Assembly: GCA_021775965.1 (NCBI GenBank)
Contig: JAJFGV010000056.1
Span: 26,537 to 90,536 of the forward strand
Reading direction: 5' to 3'
DNA from: Alphaproteobacteria bacterium
GTDB taxonomy: Bacteria; Pseudomonadota; Alphaproteobacteria; Micavibrionales; Micavibrionaceae
Length of the DNA stretch: 64,000 bases
Made by a program: the position numbers and the translations under genes. Shown here one piece after another: positions 48,061 to 56,700 of the stretch; the first letter of the stretch is position 1; each line of letters starts with the position of its first letter. The notes beneath the pieces are model-generated. The model worked only from the letters and a program-made list of their open reading frames with translations, ran no database searches and had not been told where the DNA came from.

Positions 48061-48804
48061 ATGACAATCCCTGTCTTTGTTATCAATATGCCCAAATCGG
48101 AAAAGCGGCGTGAAATAGCAGCAAAACGTTTAAAGGAAGCCAATCTCGATTATCATTTTATTGAAGCTGTCGACGGCAAACTCCTAGATTTTAATCATCC
48201 ACATTATGACCGCAATAAACGTCTGCGTTATTTTGGCCGCGACTTGCTGCTGGCGGAAATCGGCTGCCTGCTTTCACATCGCAAAGTCTATCAAAAAATG
48301 GTTGAGGACAATGTTGAGAAAGCCCTTATTTTCGAAGATGACGTCGTATTGAAAGAACCAAATTTTAAGGCGCTTCTTGAATCAATAATAAATTCGCAAA
48401 CCCCATGGGATGTTATTCGTTTTATCGTTCCCAAACGCAGCCATAAGATCGTGACGCAAATAACGCCTAAATATTCACTGGGCCGGGTATATGGCACGCA
48501 AGGCGGTGCTTTTGGCTATATGATGACATTAAAAGCGGCAAAAAAGATGATTGAGCATACGGAAAGATTCTGGTTCCCCATTGATACGATCCATGGCCGA
48601 ACATGGGAAACAGGCCTTGATGTAAAATATCTTTTGCCCTGTCCCATTACCACTGATGATGAAATACCATCAACCATTGGCGACAAGCGTTTTGATAAAA
48701 CTGTGCAGCTAAAAAATTGGCAAAAGGCGCTTTATCCATTTTTTCGGGCATGGCATAAGCTCAACGACAATATAGGAAAACGCACCAGCTACTGGTTCTC
48801 CTGA
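48061..48804 (+). CDS. Glycosyltransferase family 25 (LPS-type)
   Basis: A 247-residue GT25 enzyme of the kind that adds sugars to lipooligosaccharide or capsule cores. Visible marks are the start PVFVINMPKSEKRREIAAKRL, the EIGCLLSHRKVYQKMV helix, the metal-binding-type EDDVVL near residue 97 and GTQGGAFGYMMTLKAAKKM. No membrane helix, so it works at the inner face of the membrane. It is in one unit with manC. The sugar donor cannot be told from sequence. Confidence 0.88.
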   Translation: MTIPVFVINMPKSEKRREIAAKRLKEANLDYHFIEAVDGKLLDFNHPHYDRNKRLRYFGRDLLLAEIGCLLSHRKVYQKMVEDNVEKALIFEDDVVLKEPNFKALLESIINSQTPWDVIRFIVPKRSHKIVTQITPKYSLGRVYGTQGGAFGYMMTLKAAKKMIEHTERFWFPIDTIHGRTWETGLDVKYLLPCPITTDDEIPSTIGDKRFDKTVQLKNWQKALYPFFRAWHKLNDNIGKRTSYWFS

Positions 48805-48888
48805 CTCTCAATAAGTTTTCAGCCTTGTGGTTTCACGCATCATGCAGCAAGATAATATAGCTTTGGTTTCCATCAGAGGATCTATGTC

Positions 48889-50115
48889 ATGAGCATTATC
48901 ACTATCACCAGCATTCTGGTTACGTTCTGCGCCCTTTTCTCCTATATAAACTACCGGTTCATCAAATTGCCGACCACGATCGGGATCATGATTATGGCGC
49001 TGGTGTTATCGACGATCGTTATGATCATGCCCGCTGCCGGCATTAATATTATGGTGCCGGTACGCGATATTATGGACGGCATAGATTTCTCTGAAACACT
49101 TTTGCACGGCATGCTCAGCTTTCTTTTATTTGCCGGTGCTCTGCATGTGGACTGGGGAACATTGCGCAATCAAAAATACATTGTGTCTTTCATGGCACTT
49201 TTTGGCACAGTTCTGTCTACGGTTCTTGTGGGACTGGCTGTTTATCATATCTTCCCGGCCCTTGGCTTTGACATCTCATTTATTTATGCGCTTTTGTTTG
49301 GCGCGCTTATCTCGCCAACAGACCCGATAGCCGTCATGGCAATCTTGAAAAAGGCAGGCGTGCCACCAACGCTGGAAACCAAAGTCGTTGGTGAATCTCT
49401 ATTTAATGACGGCATCGCCGTTGTTATATTTATAACGCTCCTGGGGATTGCGACACATGGGGAAACCACGGCATCACACGTGGCCATGCTGTTCGCTGAA
49501 GAGGCTATAGGTGGAGCCGCTCTTGGTCTGGTACTAGGCTATACGGCATTTGCAATGTTACGCAGCGTTGATAATTATCAGGTTGAGATTTTCCTGACAC
49601 TAGCCCTCGTAATGGGCGGCTATGAACTGGCTCGTGCACTGCACACCTCTGGTCCCATTGCGATGGTGGTGGCAGGTTTGCTTGTTGGAAATATAGGCCG
49701 TGATCATGCCATGTCAGAAAAAACCAAAGAGAATCTGGACAATTTTTGGGAACTGGTTGATGAATTTCTAAACGCTATTTTATTTTTACTTCTGGGCTTT
49801 AGCCTTCTGATTATTGAATTTAATCAAGCCGCACTCTATGCCGGATTGATTATGATTCCTCTCTTGCTAACGATCCGCTACCTGTCCGTTATTTTACCTG
49901 TAAGCGTCCTTAAAAGATTCCGAAGCTTTAGCCCGGGCGCTGTCAATATTCTAACATGGGGTGGCCTGCGTGGCGGTATATCGGTTGCTCTCGTGCTATC
50001 ACTACCCTCAAGTGATATAAGAGACTTTCTTCTTCTTGTCACCTATTGCATCGTGATGTTCTCAATCATCGTTCAAGGGCTCACCATCGGCAAGCTGGCA
50101 CAGAAATATAGCTAG
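48889..50115 (+). CDS. CPA1/NhaP-type Na+/H+ antiporter
   Basis: A 408-residue membrane protein with about 12 helices and no long cytoplasmic tail. The family core is seen in SPTDPIAVMAILKKAGVP near residue 145 and in GESLFNDGIAVVIFI near 165, with the ion-binding aspartates. A late segment, WGGLRGGISVALVLSLP, is also typical. It exchanges Na+ or K+ for protons to keep internal pH. It is convergent with the last prepilin-like gene. Confidence 0.92.
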   Translation: MSIITITSILVTFCALFSYINYRFIKLPTTIGIMIMALVLSTIVMIMPAAGINIMVPVRDIMDGIDFSETLLHGMLSFLLFAGALHVDWGTLRNQKYIVSFMALFGTVLSTVLVGLAVYHIFPALGFDISFIYALLFGALISPTDPIAVMAILKKAGVPPTLETKVVGESLFNDGIAVVIFITLLGIATHGETTASHVAMLFAEEAIGGAALGLVLGYTAFAMLRSVDNYQVEIFLTLALVMGGYELARALHTSGPIAMVVAGLLVGNIGRDHAMSEKTKENLDNFWELVDEFLNAILFLLLGFSLLIIEFNQAALYAGLIMIPLLLTIRYLSVILPVSVLKRFRSFSPGAVNILTWGGLRGGISVALVLSLPSSDIRDFLLLVTYCIVMFSIIVQGLTIGKLAQKYS

Positions 50116-50118
50116 ACT

Positions 50119-52116
50119 TTAGGGACTACTAACATCAGCCTGTGCCGTTTCGCATGTGGCATTTGGCAGAACATTATAAAGAGACATCTGTGAATCCCAG
50201 AGAACGATGTCGTCGAAGTGATCGGCACCACCAGCAATCACACGACGCTGATTGGTAAAGACTCGATTGCCATGATTTGCGTTTTCCCGTTCTTTATCAC
50301 CGGCATCAGCGAAAGCAATCTGCCCGCCACCAGGCCCAACAATAAACGCACCAGAACCATTTTCACCATGACTTATCAGCGTATAGGCTGGCGCTTCGAA
50401 TCCCGAAGTAACGTCATCAGGAGTCGCTTCATCTCCAGGTCTGTATCCGCTCTCATCTCTAGCTGGGATAAATCTGGTGCCACTTTCATTCTCCACAACA
50501 ATATCGGTACTCGCAGCAGTAGTTTTGGCAAGCTCCATACCAACAAGTTGTGTCGATATAGGAGAACTCGTTGCCCCCGTATGCAAATGAATTTTTTTAA
50601 GCACTATATTGCCTACATCAAGGTTCTGGGCTTCGATCTGTTCTTTAAAGTCAGCAACATTAATTTCGTATTTTCCAACGCCACCAATCATGCTGCTATC
50701 GCCAAGAATTCGTGTTGCATGAAACAAATCCTGATTGTAATTGGCCTTAGTCATGTCATTGAAGTCAGGGTAGTCATCCGCGTGATTATTAGCACTGGAA
50801 TAGGCCAAGTTGGTCACCGTCATCCCTGTGGTTATATCATAAAGCTCAACCGAATAAGTCAAGTTTGCCGTAGGGTCATACGTCCCCCCAAGATCACCCA
50901 GGACAAGCGTTGCTGACTTTCTGTCGTCATCACCGATATCGATGAACAAAGTATTGTCGCCATACATTTTTCCAACGATGTCAGTTGCGTTTCCATCACC
51001 GTCGACATCAACAGGATTCCATGCAGTGCCTAGCGATAGACCACCTTTGATTCCCACTTCCTTATCGCCGTAGTTGAGACGCAGGGGCAAAGCGGCTCTG
51101 CTTTCTACAAGGGCAGATAACCAACTACCTTTTACTCCACCGCCGCTGAAAGTTAAATCGTCGACGGCAGGATCGCTAGGCGTAAAACTCAATGGGCCGG
51201 CACTAGTAAACGCATTACCGTTGCGCAAAAATGCAATGGTAGCCGGCTCTGAAGCATCAAAAATATCCATTTCATAAGTGCTTGCATCAGTCGCACAACA
51301 GAATTGAGCCTTGTAATTGTTTTTATTCAAAGAGCGCCTAAAGGTCGCAGGATAGGAGTTTATGCCGATGGTCAGCGTCATATCAAGTTCATGCTGCCCG
51401 CCAGTGTCGTCGCGATGCTTCGTAGGAGTAGCAAGATTTGCATCAGGCGGCTGAATCCAGCTGTCGGCCTGGCGGCAATATTTATGAACAAATGTTGCCG
51501 AGATCTCCTGGGCTGTCGGTGGGTTGCCAGGAGTAAGATCCATATTTATGGTGGCAAGTCCGCTGGTGTCAATAACAGTTTCATTGTCTGTCGGATTTGT
51601 ACTATAGGCAACCGGGAGACGGGCTGGCTCCCCTACCGGTCCTATATTATCTGTATACTGCCATGCAGGGATTCTTCCGCCGACAACCGGCGTTTTTGTA
51701 TAAGCCGGACTCGCAGAGTAACTAAAATAATTACCCCAGACATCGCGCACATCAAATTCTGTCAAGCCAAGCTCACGGAACGGTACAATACCCACTTGCT
51801 CCTGAGGTTGATCGGATGCAGTTTTAGCAGCATTCATGCCGTCGCAATCATCCTGAATTTTCTCGGTACCAAAAGCCGCAGTGGCCGGAGGAACGTTTGG
51901 ATCAGCCGGACAGGGAATGCGGTAATAACGATTGGCGTGAATGGCCAAAGCCTTCTGGATACGCTCCATTTTGTCCTGCGTTTTGACCTCACCGTAAAAG
52001 CTTTTGGTCTCGGCTTTCTTGATTGTTCCCACCATAAACAGGCCCAGAACCATTAAAAGTACTGGAACCAACAGCAAAACAGACCCGTTTTCATTGCCAA
52101 AATAGTGCTTTTTCAT
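50119..52116 (-). CDS. Large prepilin-like protein D (GspK-like member without Glu5)
   Basis: Fourth gene of a leftward cluster. From the ATG at 52114-52116 it encodes 665 residues. A leader ends in Gly11 (FGNENG), followed by the hydrophobic helix SVLLLVPVLLMVLGLF. Position 5 is Leu, not Glu, as in GspK tip pseudopilins. The cluster's shared ectodomain follows (YYRIPCPADP; GIVPFRELGLTEFDVRDVWGNYFSY; KAQFCCATD). It is interrupted by a ~280-residue insertion of beta-rich sequence at about 310-560. The shared end (LISHGENGSGAF; DDIVLWDSQ; final Cys) comes back afterwards. It is separated from gene C by 153 bases with its own TATAAT and a palindrome. Confidence 0.8.
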   Translation of the reverse strand: MKKHYFGNENGSVLLLVPVLLMVLGLFMVGTIKKAETKSFYGEVKTQDKMERIQKALAIHANRYYRIPCPADPNVPPATAAFGTEKIQDDCDGMNAAKTASDQPQEQVGIVPFRELGLTEFDVRDVWGNYFSYSASPAYTKTPVVGGRIPAWQYTDNIGPVGEPARLPVAYSTNPTDNETVIDTSGLATINMDLTPGNPPTAQEISATFVHKYCRQADSWIQPPDANLATPTKHRDDTGGQHELDMTLTIGINSYPATFRRSLNKNNYKAQFCCATDASTYEMDIFDASEPATIAFLRNGNAFTSAGPLSFTPSDPAVDDLTFSGGGVKGSWLSALVESRAALPLRLNYGDKEVGIKGGLSLGTAWNPVDVDGDGNATDIVGKMYGDNTLFIDIGDDDRKSATLVLGDLGGTYDPTANLTYSVELYDITTGMTVTNLAYSSANNHADDYPDFNDMTKANYNQDLFHATRILGDSSMIGGVGKYEINVADFKEQIEAQNLDVGNIVLKKIHLHTGATSSPISTQLVGMELAKTTAASTDIVVENESGTRFIPARDESGYRPGDEATPDDVTSGFEAPAYTLISHGENGSGAFIVGPGGGQIAFADAGDKERENANHGNRVFTNQRRVIAGGADHFDDIVLWDSQMSLYNVLPNATCETAQADVSSP

Positions 52117-52203
52117 CGTTTTTAGTCCTATCAATCAAAAAAATTACATTTAAAAACAGGCGCTTAATAAAAATTTATGCCTTCACGCACCGCGCCATAT
52201 ACC

Positions 52204-52258
52204 ATTATATAGAAAGAGAGATTGATTTTTAATAAATATTGCATAAAATTTTATGCAA
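52204..52258 (-). promoter_or_regulatory. Palindrome and -10 box ahead of prepilin-like gene D
   Basis: A perfect 20-base palindrome, TTGCATAAAATTTTATGCAA, lies at 52239-52258. On the minus strand it is followed by TATAAT at 52204-52209. It may end the A-B-C transcript or serve as an operator for D. No good -35 box is present at the right distance. Confidence 0.45.
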
Positions 52259-52269
52259 ATTATATGTAT

Positions 52270-53277
52270 CTAGGGATGCTCGCACGAGCCGCCACCCGCC
52301 GCCGCCATCACCTGATCCTGAGTCAGGACGGTAATAATGTCGTCATATTCATTGTCATTGGCCCCATCACGGCGAATCTCTCGTTCCATTGCGACCAACG
52401 TATCAATGGTTGCCGTAGCCTCTTCGCTGGCACCTGCAATAGCCTGAAGGAAAGCAGGATTGTCTCTATTACCACTATCATCCGCTAAGTAAGCACCATA
52501 ACCGTTGGGACCATGACTGATAATCGCCACCGCAAAAGTGTCAATTCGATATGTAGTAACCCCAGGGTTTTCTGGTGGTAGCTCACGATAATAATTCGGA
52601 TCGGGGGGGGACGCAGGAAGAGGAACGAAAGTAGTATCATCTCTTATATCAGTTCCATATAAAGGGGCACCCCCAATCTGTGCAACCATATCGGTTCCAA
52701 AACCCGTTGCAGTAGCTACGGTACCATCAATACTTTCTACGCCGCCACAAAACTGTGCCTTAGGCAAGAAACCTTCATTTCCAGGCGCAAAGTTATGCGC
52801 TAGCCGCGCATGTGTTCTGTCAGTCGCACCTCCAGCTATTCGGTTATTTCGCGTATAAACCGGACTGACAATATAGGTGAAGAAATGACCGTAATTGTCT
52901 TTGGCGAATTGCTCGGGCAAGCCTAGCGTCCGGTAAGGAATAATACCATGCGTTTCAGCCACCGCATCGCAATTGGCATTACCACCGCCATCAACCCTCT
53001 CAACACCAAAAGGAACCCCGTTCACCTTGGTCGGGCTGGCCGGGCATGGCAGGCGCCAGCGCATCTGCGCAAAAGTTGAAAGCGCATCGGTAATGGTTGC
53101 AATTTTTGTATCGGTTTCAACAAAGCTTTCGCGCTCGGCAAAGAACTGCTGGAACCGTAAGAACCCGGCAATGACCAGACCAACCAACAAAATACCAATT
53201 GCTGCGTCGATCAGCGTAAATCCGGCCTCTTTGGCCTCATGACGCTGCCTCCTGTTTTTAAATGTTTTTTGTACCAT
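52270..53277 (-). CDS. Large prepilin-like protein C
   Basis: A 335-residue prepilin-like protein. The class III leader is long (19 residues, ending HEAKEAG), then the N-terminal helix FTLIDAAIGILLVGLVIAG, with Asp rather than Glu at position 5. The ectodomain shows WRLPCPASP, NANCDAVAE, GIIPYRTLGLPEQFAKDNYGHFFTY, KAQFCGGVES, IISHGPNGYGAY and a final DDIITVLTQ...SCEHP. It starts 14 bases after gene B. Processing by the A24 peptidase and a role in a filament are inferred from the leader. Confidence 0.85.
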   Translation of the reverse strand: MVQKTFKNRRQRHEAKEAGFTLIDAAIGILLVGLVIAGFLRFQQFFAERESFVETDTKIATITDALSTFAQMRWRLPCPASPTKVNGVPFGVERVDGGGNANCDAVAETHGIIPYRTLGLPEQFAKDNYGHFFTYIVSPVYTRNNRIAGGATDRTHARLAHNFAPGNEGFLPKAQFCGGVESIDGTVATATGFGTDMVAQIGGAPLYGTDIRDDTTFVPLPASPPDPNYYRELPPENPGVTTYRIDTFAVAIISHGPNGYGAYLADDSGNRDNPAFLQAIAGASEEATATIDTLVAMEREIRRDGANDNEYDDIITVLTQDQVMAAAGGGSCEHP

Positions 53278-53291
53278 TTAAGTAACTCTTT

Positions 53292-54362
53292 CTAATTATT
53301 CCATGGTCGCGCGCAGGATGTTTGCCCGACGCGGCTCATCACTTGTGCCTGTGACTGCCAGAACACGACATCATCTATATCGTCGACAAATAAATCCGGC
53401 CCGCCACCAGTCGCAGATGGTTCGGCAGGTGAAATATTGTCTGTGACGAAGAACTGAACACCAGCAGCAGTATGTGTCCCATTCGCCAATTCTTCATTAC
53501 TAAGGAATCCCCCATTGGCGACAGTCCCGGGAATTACGTTACCCCCACCCAGAAACGCCCCTGTTCCGTTTGCCCCATGACCAACCAGTACATAAGCCGG
53601 GTAGAGCGACGCGAACTCACCTGTCAGGTCGCTGTTTGGCGGCCCGCCCAGAGTTGGCGGGGCTGCATTGGGTTGCATATAATCATTATTTTCACCACCA
53701 AAATTTGCGACCTGACGCGACGGCATCAAGATAGTGGCGGGCGTTGCGATAGTACTATGTGGCCCCATCAATAAAATATCCTGATCCCAGCTCAGATTCC
53801 CCGGCGTACGGGCTCCGCAACAAAAATGCGCCTTGGGAATATTCATGTGTACAGTTCTATCGGCATCATACCAAACCGGCTGCGCCGAACACCATTTTCC
53901 AACCTGTCTTGCCCCCAAATTAACCGTTGTCGGATCGACGGTCGCCACCGGCGAAACCCGGTACGTAAAGAAATTCCCCCAGGCATCACGCGCGTAATCC
54001 TGTGGAATGCCCAGCGTTGCATAAGGCACAATACCCTCACGATTTGCAGCGGCCGCTATGCACTCGCCAAAACCCGTTGCAGCATTGAAATTCGCCTCAA
54101 CCCCAAACGTGGCCGCATTGACAGCAGTAGCCGGATCCGCAGGACACGGAACACGCATATGCCTTTGCGCATAAATTGAAATCGCATCGGCCACGACCTC
54201 CATGCGCTTAAAGGTTACCGTTGTAAATTTTTGCGAAAGCATATTGGTAACGATCAGGAGCGCGGCTGAAAAAACTATCCCCGTAATGATCGTGACAACG
54301 GCGATTTCGGCAATCGTGAAACCACCTTCTTTCCCTGCCCTATGTTTCCTATGGTACCGCAC
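53292..54362 (-). CDS. Large prepilin-like protein B
   Basis: A 356-residue prepilin-like protein starting at a GTG inside the end of gene A (14-base overlap), 6 bases after a GAGGAAGGA site. The leader ends in Gly14, followed by FTIAEIAVVTIITGIVFS with Glu5 in place. The ectodomain has MRVPCPADP, GECIAAA, GIVPYATLGIPQDYARDAWGNFFTY, KAHFCCGART, VLVGHGANGTGAF and DDVVFWQSQ, then a last cysteine. Similarity to A, C and D runs from end to end, so the four arose by duplication. Confidence 0.88.
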   Translation of the reverse strand: MRYHRKHRAGKEGGFTIAEIAVVTIITGIVFSAALLIVTNMLSQKFTTVTFKRMEVVADAISIYAQRHMRVPCPADPATAVNAATFGVEANFNAATGFGECIAAAANREGIVPYATLGIPQDYARDAWGNFFTYRVSPVATVDPTTVNLGARQVGKWCSAQPVWYDADRTVHMNIPKAHFCCGARTPGNLSWDQDILLMGPHSTIATPATILMPSRQVANFGGENNDYMQPNAAPPTLGGPPNSDLTGEFASLYPAYVLVGHGANGTGAFLGGGNVIPGTVANGGFLSNEELANGTHTAAGVQFFVTDNISPAEPSATGGGPDLFVDDIDDVVFWQSQAQVMSRVGQTSCARPWNN

Positions 54363-55386
54363 AGCTATCCTTCCTCAAACGTGCCAACGTCATCCCTTGC
54401 GTTGAAAAACGAACGATATCGTCAAAACGAGCAGCACCATTTGTATCGTTTTTTTCCAGCGACCAAACGCCAAGCTGCGTGTTATTTGCATTGAGTATCT
54501 CATGCGTGCCGCCAACATCCGGAATGCTATCGCCATTGGTATCATCAATTCTGCCGCCAGTATTGAGGAAGGCACCACTCTCATTGGGACCATGACTAAT
54601 CAGGGCATAGGCAATGGTTTCGATGTTGATTTGCACGGGATCGTATATATCCGGCTGGTAATAAAGACTGGTTGATGTGAAAGAGATAGGATCAGCCGCG
54701 AGATTTGGGTTGGCCAAAATTTCAACACCAAGAGGCGGGGGAATGGTAACATACCAATTTGCTGGCAGGTCACGATCAAAAGGCCATATTCTTCCTCCGG
54801 CTGCGTTACAAAGCGCCACTGTATTCGACCCAGAGTCCTGACATATTGCAAGATCTTCACCACGATTTTCACCGTTACAACAAAAACGTGCTTTTTCTGC
54901 TGCTTTGTTGCGCCCGGCTTCAATCCATTCGCTGGTCCGGCACAGCGCATGAATATCGGTATTCGCATTCTCCGGATCGGCGGCAAAATCCGCATTTACT
55001 TTGTAGGTAATGTAATTGCCCCAGCCATCCTGGACATCTTCTTCGCTGAGCTGCAAAGTTGCAAAGGGTACGATGCCATCGGTAGTGCGTGCCGCAAATG
55101 AACAAACGCCGATAGCAGTGCCGGCTGCATTACCGCCATCCTCACTACCAAAAGGCTCAACACCCCCAGTTGGTCTGGAAGGATCCGCAGGACATGGAAT
55201 GCGATAATTACGAGACGCAAAAGCCGACATTGCATCCATGATTGTTTCCATACGCTGGATGGTTGTGCCGTTTTTCGCACGTTTATCAACACTGTTCAGC
55301 ACAGCAACTGCCGCCGCCAACAACAGCCCGGAAATTATCACAACAATAGCTATTTCAACTACGGTAAAACCTGCCTGCCGCTTCAT
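54349..55386 (-). CDS. Large prepilin-like protein A
   Basis: First gene of the cluster, 345 residues. It has a short six-residue leader (MKRQAG) and a canonical helix FTVVEIAIVVIISGLLLAAAVAVL with Glu5. The ectodomain shows YRIPCPADP, GVCSFAA, GIVPFATLQLSEEDVQDGWGNYITY, KARFCCNGEN, ALISHGPNESGAF and DDIVRFSTQ...DSCAVP. At this size it is about twice a normal pilin. An extended -10 promoter lies 35 bases upstream. No other filament gene is adjacent; ATPase, secretin and peptidase are about 45 kb away in this window. Confidence 0.9.
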   Translation of the reverse strand: MKRQAGFTVVEIAIVVIISGLLLAAAVAVLNSVDKRAKNGTTIQRMETIMDAMSAFASRNYRIPCPADPSRPTGGVEPFGSEDGGNAAGTAIGVCSFAARTTDGIVPFATLQLSEEDVQDGWGNYITYKVNADFAADPENANTDIHALCRTSEWIEAGRNKAAEKARFCCNGENRGEDLAICQDSGSNTVALCNAAGGRIWPFDRDLPANWYVTIPPPLGVEILANPNLAADPISFTSTSLYYQPDIYDPVQINIETIAYALISHGPNESGAFLNTGGRIDDTNGDSIPDVGGTHEILNANNTQLGVWSLEKNDTNGAARFDDIVRFSTQGMTLARLRKDSCAVP

Positions 55387-55417
55387 TTGCCCTCAATACC
55401 TAAAAACCAACAATCGG

Positions 55418-55430
55418 TTAATTATAGCAT
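55418..55430 (-). promoter_or_regulatory. Extended -10 promoter of the prepilin-like cluster
   Basis: The minus strand reads ATGCTATAATTAA, containing TGC-TATAAT, an extended -10. It lies about 35 bases before gene A. The same 13 bases occur at 62041-62053 ahead of the cysteine-repeat protein gene. Confidence 0.5.
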
Positions 55431-55527
55431 AACCACAGGCAAGATAGTCAAAAGAAGCCCCTTCACAGGCCCGGTTTTCGTGGAAACAATCTTGCTAAGG
55501 CTATCCCGTGGACTATATGGTACATAT

Positions 55528-56142
55528 ATGAATACTGGGATTCAGCAAAAAAAAGCACCCCCCGCCCGCGAAAAGATACTTTTTGCGGCTTTCGACCTTT
55601 TTCATGAAAAGGGCATTCAGGCCACCAGTGTTGACGATATTCTCAGACAGTCAGGAACCGGAAAAAGCCAGTTTTATCATTACTTTAAAAGCAAGGAAGG
55701 CATTGTTCATTCTTTGTTGCAACAAATGCATGAGAAATTGAAAACGGATTTAGCTATCAATCCGGACATTGAAAGCTGGGACGATTTGGAGCGCTGGCTC
55801 AGAACGCCCGGCGAAATGCAGGAATCCTGTTCCTGCCAGCGCGGCTGCCCTATCGGCACCATCGCCGCCAATCTGGCGCCAAAAGACGAACTCATCCGAA
55901 AGGATATACAATTGATATTTCAAACGATCAAATCCAAACCACACGCTTTTTTTACGGCGCAAAAAGCACAGAAAAAACTCAAACAAGAAACCGACCCGGA
56001 AAGCCTTTCCACGTTTTGTGTCAGCCTGATACAAGGCACAGCTCTTTTATCAAAGGTTGAGCGCAGCACAGGGCCGTTTCATTCCGGCGTTGATCACGCT
56101 TTGGTATACCTGAAGTCTTTTAGAATTGACGAGATGCCCTAG
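55528..56142 (+). CDS. TetR-family transcriptional regulator
   Basis: A 204-residue repressor-type protein. The N-terminal HTH is clear (REKILFAAFDLFHEKGIQATSVDDILRQSGTGKSQFYHYFKSKEGIV). The C-terminal ligand domain contains CSCQRGCPIGTIAANLAP, as in the YxaF/LmrA branch. I chose the ATG at 55528; upstream codons in the frame lie in the intergenic region. It is divergent from the prepilin-like cluster, which it might control, and it overlaps the XRE gene's stop by 4 bases. Confidence 0.9.
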   Translation: MNTGIQQKKAPPAREKILFAAFDLFHEKGIQATSVDDILRQSGTGKSQFYHYFKSKEGIVHSLLQQMHEKLKTDLAINPDIESWDDLERWLRTPGEMQESCSCQRGCPIGTIAANLAPKDELIRKDIQLIFQTIKSKPHAFFTAQKAQKKLKQETDPESLSTFCVSLIQGTALLSKVERSTGPFHSGVDHALVYLKSFRIDEMP

Positions 56143-56522
56143 GAAACCAGAATATGCACGACCTGACATATTTTTTTCTTAAGGGCGGTATTATTTAGCC
56201 TCACGAGTTCCATATAGACAGCATAAACATCTTTATCTTTTGCTGATAACGATGTCTCATAGCCGGAATTGTTTGGATCGACCCCTTCAAAGAATCGTTC
56301 ATAGGATACATCAAAATAATGCTTGAGCTTATACAGTCTATCCAAAGGAAAACGATTCTGGCCCGTTTCATATTTCTGAACTTGCTGAAAACTAACATCA
56401 AGAAGCCCCGCAACTTCACGGCGCGACAAATTCCGCTCTAACCGCAAATCACGTAAATTCCTGCCGATAATCTCGGCCTCTGGCGGTACGCGTTTCAAGC
56501 TCTTATTTTCTTTTTTAGACAT
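56139..56522 (-). CDS. XRE-family HTH regulator
   Basis: A 127-residue DNA-binding protein with a Cro/CI-type helix-turn-helix at about 20-75 (GRNLRDLRLERNLSRREVAGLLDVSFQQVQKYETGQNRFP). The short C-terminal part resembles small alphaproteobacterial XRE proteins with no separate ligand domain. It is divergent from the S24-type regulator gene across a 119-base AT-rich gap, a layout seen in phage-like or paired switches. Its target is unknown. Confidence 0.88.
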   Translation of the reverse strand: MSKKENKSLKRVPPEAEIIGRNLRDLRLERNLSRREVAGLLDVSFQQVQKYETGQNRFPLDRLYKLKHYFDVSYERFFEGVDPNNSGYETSLSAKDKDVYAVYMELVRLNNTALKKKICQVVHILVS

Positions 56523-56625
56523 ACTAACTTGCTATAAATTTATACCATAGGTTGCAATATAATTTCCTTTTTAGAAATTTTCAAGGTAAAATTGCTAAAA
56601 TGGTAATATTTTAGGAGAATCAGCC

Positions 56626-56700
56626 GTGACATACTTGCCATATGGACACGCAATGGCTGAAAGCTCAATTCGAACTGAATCCAGAAAAAAGCAAGGCTGA
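56626..56700 (+). CDS. Possible 24-codon upstream/overlapping ORF
   Basis: A GTG at 56626 lies 8 bases after an AGGAG (56613-56617) and opens a 24-codon frame that ends in TGA at 56698-56700. The S24 regulator's ATG (56642) is inside it in another frame and 24 bases from that ribosome site. The short frame could set the translation rate of the regulator. It may also be chance. Confidence 0.3.
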   Translation: MTYLPYGHAMAESSIRTESRKKQG

